Program-made: the position numbers and the translations under genes | Assembly (NCBI GenBank): GCA_031401815.1 | Contig: JANNRW010000384.1 | Location: forward strand, 1 to 11,467 | Length of the DNA: 11,467 bases | Direction of reading: 5' to 3' | Origin: JANNRW01 sp031401815 | Lineage (GTDB): Bacteria > Desulfobacterota > Desulfuromonadia > Geobacterales > DSM-12255 | Part shown: piece after piece, positions 7,703-11,467 of the stretch | How the letters are laid out: each line of letters opens with the position of its first letter | Numbering within the stretch: the first letter of the stretch is position 1 | The notes under the pieces: generated by a model | Told to the model about the DNA's origin: nothing | What the model saw: the letters and a program-made list of their open reading frames with translations, nothing else | The model's database searches: none

Positions 7703-9609
7703 ATCTGTTTGCTAATAAACGTACGGAGGCATGCCGGATCCACGGGAGTCGCGGAAACCATGGTAACTGGATGCTCATTGGAATAACTGTTGCGTCTCTC
7801 GCACTTATCATGTGGCACGTATGGGTCTACGGGCCTGGCGTCCACCCGAAGTCTGCCGGTGACGCAACTGGATTATTTCCTGTCAACGTCGCAATAGAGC
7901 TCTGGGATCTGCTATGGAACAAACACGGTATCCTGGCTGAACTTCGGGATGTGCTGCCGTACTTTATTGCAGGTATTCTTGTCGCCGGTTATATGCGTAC
8001 CTTCAAGGTCGCAGTCAAACTACAGGCTTCACTGAGGAAGTATGGGGTGCTCAGCGTATTTCTGGCTTCGTTTGTTGGAATTATTACCCCTCTTTGTGCC
8101 TGCGGTACTCTTACAACAGCCATAAGCCTCCTGTTTGCCGGTATTCCTCTGGCGCCGGTCATGGCGCTGATGGTAACTTCCCCCCTTTTGAGCCCCTCAA
8201 CCTACCTGCTTACCTTGAATGACCTTGGGCCTGAATGGACTGTAATCAGAACCGTCTCGGCCTACTTCATGGGGTGTTTTGCAGGTTTGGTTACTCATTT
8301 CATGACTAAACGCGGGGGTTTAAATAAGAGTGACATCTTCATCGAAGGCGCTATTACAAGGGGCGACTTCCATGACGACGATTATCCTGATGAGCGTCTG
8401 CGCTGCAACTGCAGGAGAAATTTCGGCAACCGGGTAGCTGTCAGGACGGGGAATAAGTTTCTCGTATTTCTGGCAAAGTCTTATGAAATGCTGTGGGTGG
8501 TTGGAAAGTATGTTATTGTCGGAGTTGTTGTCGGGGCGGTTGTAGAGCGTTACATGCCGGGCAATTGGATCCATGGTTTTTTCGGACGACAAGACCCGCT
8601 GAACATTGTCTGGATAACCTTTGCTACGGTTCCGATGTTTATCCATCAGATAAGCGTCTCATCTATTCTCTTCCATATCAAGAGTTCCCTGGGGGGGACT
8701 CTTGACAGCGGTGCGGCTCTGGCGTTCATGATCGGGGGGCCCGTGACGGCAGTGCCGACCATGGTGCTCTTTTGGACTTTTTTCAAAAAACGGGTTTTCG
8801 TACTCTATATGCTGGTCTGTTTAACCGGAACCCTTTTGATTTCATATACATTTCAGCTCCTGATCTTCGTGCCGGGAGTGGATCTGGGCAATCCACTCTT
8901 GAAGTCGGTCAACTCCCTGTCGGGGGGAGCTTCGGCAATCATCCGGAAAAATGATCCTAACGTTAGAATGGTTCTGGATCCATCCGGGAGAGGGATCATT
9001 GCCACATACACCAACGACGTGGAAGGACATGGGGGGATAATTTTTGATGCAGCGCCTCTTCGATTCAGCAGTTCTGCGGCTGACAGCTTCGACAACCGGA
9101 GATATATCCTCAATATTGCCGGATGGCTTGAACAGAATTCAAATTCGTCTGTACAGAAACAGATCCTGATCTACAACCTGGCTGATAATGCCGCCGGGGT
9201 GTCGTCACCTTTAGGTGCAGTAACGCTGGCCGATCTTGCAAAAGAGGGGTTCACCATAAAGATTGCTCATCGTATGGAGACTCCTCAGCTTACAGAAGGG
9301 TTGCTGGGCGGGTATGGCCAGATATGGCTGCTCTTTGATCGCAACGCTGACAGCGTTCTGAGCGCCGGTGAGCTGAAGCTTATGTCTGATCATGTTGCTA
9401 AAAAGAGGGGGGCTCTGATTGTTGCAGCAGATTCGAAGCCCGTCGTGGTTGAAGAACAACCGGCAAATTTATTATCGTCGCGTTTTGGCGTAATATTCTC
9501 CGGGGTTGTGGAAAACAGTCAGGAGTTAAAGGTCTCTGTTGCTACAAGTTATCTCGGTAGAGCCTCTGACCTGCTCGGCAAGGTCTTGAAAGCAGTCAGA
9601 AAAGCATAA
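7696..9609 (+). CDS. COG0701 (DUF318/ArsP-like) permease with C-terminal extra domain
   Basis: A 637-residue membrane protein. The N-terminal ~400 residues carry roughly eight hydrophobic segments and the permease signature TPLCACGTLTTAI with paired Cys134/Cys136, repeated in kind by the SPLLSPSTY stretch. This fits the DUF318/ArsP-like permeases, some of which export organoarsenicals or other metals; the substrate here is unknown. A cytoplasmic loop near 225-245 is rich in Asp and His and holds CNC (237-239), a possible metal site. After about 400 comes a soluble domain (about 430-637) resembling class I glutamine-amidotransferase-like/DUF4350 proteins (ILIYNLAD..., IWLLFD..., VAKKRGALIVAAD). 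It contains an EF-hand-like loop DRNADSVLSAGE at 548-559. The GTG start at 7696 has AGGAAG at 7685-7690 and overlaps the preceding stop by seven bases. A TTG at 7699 is an alternative. Confidence 0.75.
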   Translation: MLNLFANKRTEACRIHGSRGNHGNWMLIGITVASLALIMWHVWVYGPGVHPKSAGDATGLFPVNVAIELWDLLWNKHGILAELRDVLPYFIAGILVAGYMRTFKVAVKLQASLRKYGVLSVFLASFVGIITPLCACGTLTTAISLLFAGIPLAPVMALMVTSPLLSPSTYLLTLNDLGPEWTVIRTVSAYFMGCFAGLVTHFMTKRGGLNKSDIFIEGAITRGDFHDDDYPDERLRCNCRRNFGNRVAVRTGNKFLVFLAKSYEMLWVVGKYVIVGVVVGAVVERYMPGNWIHGFFGRQDPLNIVWITFATVPMFIHQISVSSILFHIKSSLGGTLDSGAALAFMIGGPVTAVPTMVLFWTFFKKRVFVLYMLVCLTGTLLISYTFQLLIFVPGVDLGNPLLKSVNSLSGGASAIIRKNDPNVRMVLDPSGRGIIATYTNDVEGHGGIIFDAAPLRFSSSAADSFDNRRYILNIAGWLEQNSNSSVQKQILIYNLADNAAGVSSPLGAVTLADLAKEGFTIKIAHRMETPQLTEGLLGGYGQIWLLFDRNADSVLSAGELKLMSDHVAKKRGALIVAADSKPVVVEEQPANLLSSRFGVIFSGVVENSQELKVSVATSYLGRASDLLGKVLKAVRKA

Positions 9610-9610
9610 C

Positions 9611-9670
9611 ATGGTCAGCAAGCTTCCCAGGCAAAAGGGGGGTCATACTTATCTCAGGAGAAATTCATGA
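9611..9670 (+). CDS. Possible 19-codon micro-ORF before the cupin
   Basis: ATG 9611 opens one base after the permease stop and reads MVSKLPRQKGGHTYLRRNS, ending in TGA 9668-9670. Its stop overlaps the cupin start as ATGA. The peptide is basic (six Lys/Arg). It has no clear ribosome-binding site of its own. It could be a coupling leader for the cupin, a peptide, or chance; the region also contains the cupin's AGGAG site (9656-9660). No Cys, and no motif known to me for radical SAM peptide substrates. Confidence 0.2.
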   Translation: MVSKLPRQKGGHTYLRRNS

Positions 9671-9987
9671 AATCACAGGTTTTTGACGTACAGAGCATCA
9701 AGAAATTTGATGATGAAAAACGCCATATGGCAACTATATGGTCTGATGATCATGCCAGAATCAGCTTGATCTGTATGAAGCCGGGGCAGGAAATCATCAC
9801 CCATACCCACCACGGCAGCCACATCTGGACGGTCATGGAGGGTACTGGTGAGTTTGTTTCCGGAAGACAGTCCCAGGTAATAACGATGGGTCAGATCGTA
9901 GTAGTCCCAGCATTTGAGGATCACGGCATCCGGAACTCATCGTCTGAAAACCTTGTAATTGCCTCAATAACAGGCCAGGGCGACTAG
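9667..9987 (+). CDS. Small single-domain cupin protein
   Basis: A 106-residue cytoplasmic protein with one cupin barrel. Motif 1 is G40-x5-H46-T-H48-x3-H52-x6-G59, with His52 where Glu is usual. Motif 2 is G75-x5-P-x-F-x2-H86-x3-N90, a good match. His46, His48, His52 and His86 could bind a metal; the reaction is unknown. It has a clear AGGAG ribosome-binding site (9656-9660), six bases before the ATG. It ends five bases before the PqqD-like gene, so the two are probably co-translated. Small cupins of this type are often oxygenases, isomerases or metabolite-binding accessory proteins, and nothing here chooses between these. Confidence 0.8.
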   Translation: MKSQVFDVQSIKKFDDEKRHMATIWSDDHARISLICMKPGQEIITHTHHGSHIWTVMEGTGEFVSGRQSQVITMGQIVVVPAFEDHGIRNSSSENLVIASITGQGD

Positions 9988-9992
9988 AAATC

Positions 9993-10280
9993 ATGTCCAG
10001 GATATATCGCAATCCGGATGTCCTCTGGCGCCGGGAAACCGAAACCAGTTCAGACGCATCCCCTGAGGAAGTTGTGGCGGCCATCCTCTTCTCCAACGGT
10101 TCGATGCTCTCTCTGAACGACTTTGGGATTGAGTTGTGGGAGTTATGTGACAACCGCACCGTGGACGAGATGGTTGGGCTCCTGCTGCCTGAATTTGATG
10201 TTGATGAGGAAGTGCTGCGAAGTGATATTCATGACTTCCTCGACAGCCTGTCACAAAAGGGCTTTATACGATATGGATAG
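9993..10280 (+). CDS. PqqD-family peptide chaperone (GeoRSP-type)
   Basis: A 95-residue protein with the PqqD/RRE-like winged-helix pattern. LSLNDFGIELWELCDN (about 36-52), TVDEMVGLLLPEFDVDEE, then DIHDFLDSLSQKGFI. PqqD-type domains bind precursor peptides and bring them to a partner radical SAM enzyme, whose gene follows here. The C-terminal codons overlap the next start. The stop TAG is at 10278-10280 and the likely radical SAM ATG is at 10273. No strong ribosome-binding site precedes ATG 9993, which fits coupling to the cupin. The GeoRSP assignment rests on the order PqqD, radical SAM/SPASM, SPASM and is from memory of the families. Confidence 0.8.
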   Translation: MSRIYRNPDVLWRRETETSSDASPEEVVAAILFSNGSMLSLNDFGIELWELCDNRTVDEMVGLLLPEFDVDEEVLRSDIHDFLDSLSQKGFIRYG

Positions 10281-11268
10281 CATGCAGCTCAAAGCTCCCG
10301 TCACTATCAACTGGGCCATCAACAACAGCTGCAACTTTGCCTGTAGTCACTGTTACAGTCGGATGGACACCCAGGATGAGCTGCCATTGGGTCTACTCTA
10401 TTCCTGTATCGAAAAGGTGGCGAAGGCCGGGGTTTTTTCAGTCAACTTTGGTGGAGGCGAGCCGCTCCTGCACCCACACTTGCTTGATATTGCAGCATTT
10501 TCAAGCGCTCTTGGGTTACGAGTCTCCATGAACAGCAATGGTTGGCTGATTGATTCGGACAAGGCGGCTGCTCTCAAAAAGGCCGGTTTCAGCAAGGTCG
10601 GCATCAGCATCGACAGTCATCTGTCCGAAGTTCACGACCACTTCCGTGGCGTTGCCGGAAGCCATGAACGTGCATTGGCGGCGCTTGGTCATCTGAAGGC
10701 AGCCGGCATTTTGACATCAATCTCCACAGTCATCTGCCGTATAAACAGCTTAACCATCGCTGATCTGGTGACAATGGCTCTGGAGCAGGGGGTCGGTCAG
10801 CTCAATTTTCACAACTTCAAATGTTCCGGTCTCGGTATGTCCAACAAGGACAGCCTCGACCTGACCCCTGATGAATGGAAGTTTTTTTACCGTGACGCTA
10901 TTGCAGCCAGAACTGCCGTCAGGGATCTTGACATTTCACTGGATGACCCGATCATAGCCCTCCTTGATGCCCGCGATGCCGGGAATCTCGTCAAGGGGAG
11001 CGTCTGCGGCAAATTGTCGCTCAATATCAAGGCCAATGGCGACATGACACCCTGTGGTTTCATACCGGTAGTTATCGGCAACATTGTCGCTGATGATCTG
11101 CAGCAGGTCTGGAAAGAGTCGTCGGTGCTGGATAAGATGCGCAACAAGCAGCCAACCGACAAATGCAGGGGCTGTAGTAAATACGTCGACTGCCTGGGGG
11201 GCTGCACTGCCCGGGCACTGGCCCTTACCGGTGACATGAACAGCCCTGATCCGCACTGTTGGGGGTAA
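10273..11268 (+). CDS. Radical SAM/SPASM enzyme, GeoRSP-type
   Basis: A 331-residue enzyme likely using S-adenosylmethionine and iron-sulfur clusters to modify a peptide. The SAM cluster ligands are C20-x3-C24-x2-C27 (CNFACSHC). GGGEP at 60-64 is the SAM-binding element. The C-terminal SPASM domain has Cys245, 261, 298, 301, 307, 311 and 329 in the pattern C-x15-C...C-x2-C-x5-C-x3-C...C, with NGD before the second Cys, so it should carry auxiliary 4Fe-4S clusters. I chose ATG 10273, which overlaps pqqD; ATG 10282 (MQLKAP) is an alternative. A much longer frame to 10123 exists, but those residues are a shadow of the PqqD gene. A weak AAAGGG lies at 10257-10260, 12 bases upstream. The peptide substrate is not identified. 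Confidence 0.85.
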   Translation: MDSMQLKAPVTINWAINNSCNFACSHCYSRMDTQDELPLGLLYSCIEKVAKAGVFSVNFGGGEPLLHPHLLDIAAFSSALGLRVSMNSNGWLIDSDKAAALKKAGFSKVGISIDSHLSEVHDHFRGVAGSHERALAALGHLKAAGILTSISTVICRINSLTIADLVTMALEQGVGQLNFHNFKCSGLGMSNKDSLDLTPDEWKFFYRDAIAARTAVRDLDISLDDPIIALLDARDAGNLVKGSVCGKLSLNIKANGDMTPCGFIPVVIGNIVADDLQQVWKESSVLDKMRNKQPTDKCRGCSKYVDCLGGCTARALALTGDMNSPDPHCWG

Positions 11269-11306
11269 TGATGTATAGCAGATATATGGATTCAGGGAAT
11301 CACTGA

Positions 11307-11467
11307 ATGGAACTGGCACTCCCCATAACCGTCTACTGGGATCTGGCTCCCTACACCCCTCTTGATGACGAGCTCGTGCGTTTATTTGACTAAATCCTGG
11401 AATGCCGGCCGCTCATGCTGCAACTGTTTGACCCCTCTTCCGTAATGAGCGAGGGATCGTGTGCAAT
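11307..11467 (+). pseudogene. 5' part of GeoRSP SPASM-domain protein, interrupted by a stop
   Basis: ATG 11307 has AGGGA (11294-11298) eight bases upstream and follows the radical SAM stop by 38 bases. The frame reads MELALPITVYWDLAPYTPL... for 28 codons, then TAA at 11391-11393. The same frame continues open to the window end with protein-like sequence (ILECRPLMLQLFDPSS...). A GAA at codon 29 would read as one continuous protein (FDEILECRP). The position and opening fit the GeoRSP SPASM-domain partner, as I recall it, but no SPASM Cys set is in the window because the gene runs off the end. A single base change or sequencing error is likeliest. A separate 28-residue peptide, or readthrough, is possible. 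ATG 11415 is an internal in-frame restart. Confidence 0.5.

Noticed and set aside
10123..10272. Long N-terminal extension of the radical SAM protein
   Set aside because: The extra residues are the +1 frame of the PqqD gene; the protein starts sensibly at 10273 just before the CxxxCxxC motif.
1..11467. CRISPR array, tRNA, rRNA or insertion sequence
   Set aside because: No regularly spaced repeats, no cloverleaf-like or rRNA sequence, and no transposase or terminal inverted repeats were seen on either strand.

Overview
The window looks like a stretch of a Geobacter-type (Desulfuromonadia/Geobacterales) chromosome. The main reason is a PqqD-like protein, a radical SAM/SPASM protein and the start of a further protein with the layout of the 'GeoRSP' system (Geobacter Radical SAM/SPASM/PqqD), a set known mainly from Geobacter relatives. 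The assignment rests on recalled family features, not on a search. All genes lie on the + strand and are tightly packed. The largest gaps are the 109-base leader and 66 bases at 6135-6200, so the window may be one long operon or two or three overlapping transcription units. No rRNA, tRNA, CRISPR array or mobile element was seen.

Region 1 (1-6134) holds a structured leader followed by four genes for exported proteins. Three carry carboxypeptidase-regulatory-like (CRL) beta-sandwich modules, seven in total. Two carry right-handed parallel beta-helix modules, four in total. Gene 1 has both kinds. The modules are clearly related to each other across the genes, so the block arose by duplication and shuffling. 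Overlapping stop/start codons (2110, 5451-5454) and a 22-bp perfect palindrome over the fourth start codon point to translational coupling.

Region 2 (6201-9609) encodes membrane and periplasmic proteins: a very short OpuAC/ProX-like binding protein, a ResB-like cytochrome c biogenesis protein without its usual partner, and a COG0701 (DUF318/ArsP-like) permease. The permease has an extra C-terminal domain of about 200 residues resembling a class I glutamine-amidotransferase-like/DUF4350 fold, with an EF-hand-like loop.

Region 3 (9611-11467) holds a 19-codon micro-ORF, a small single-domain cupin, the PqqD-like protein, the radical SAM/SPASM protein, and the 5' part of what is probably the GeoRSP SPASM-domain protein. 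That last gene has an in-frame TAA at codon 29, after which the frame continues to read like the same protein. It is therefore either a pseudogene, a sequencing error or a readthrough case.

Working picture (inference): regions 2 and 3 resemble a peptide-modification and membrane module, and region 1 supplies surface or periplasmic scaffold proteins. Whether they share one pathway is not shown by the sequence. No convincing precursor peptide for the radical SAM enzyme is visible.
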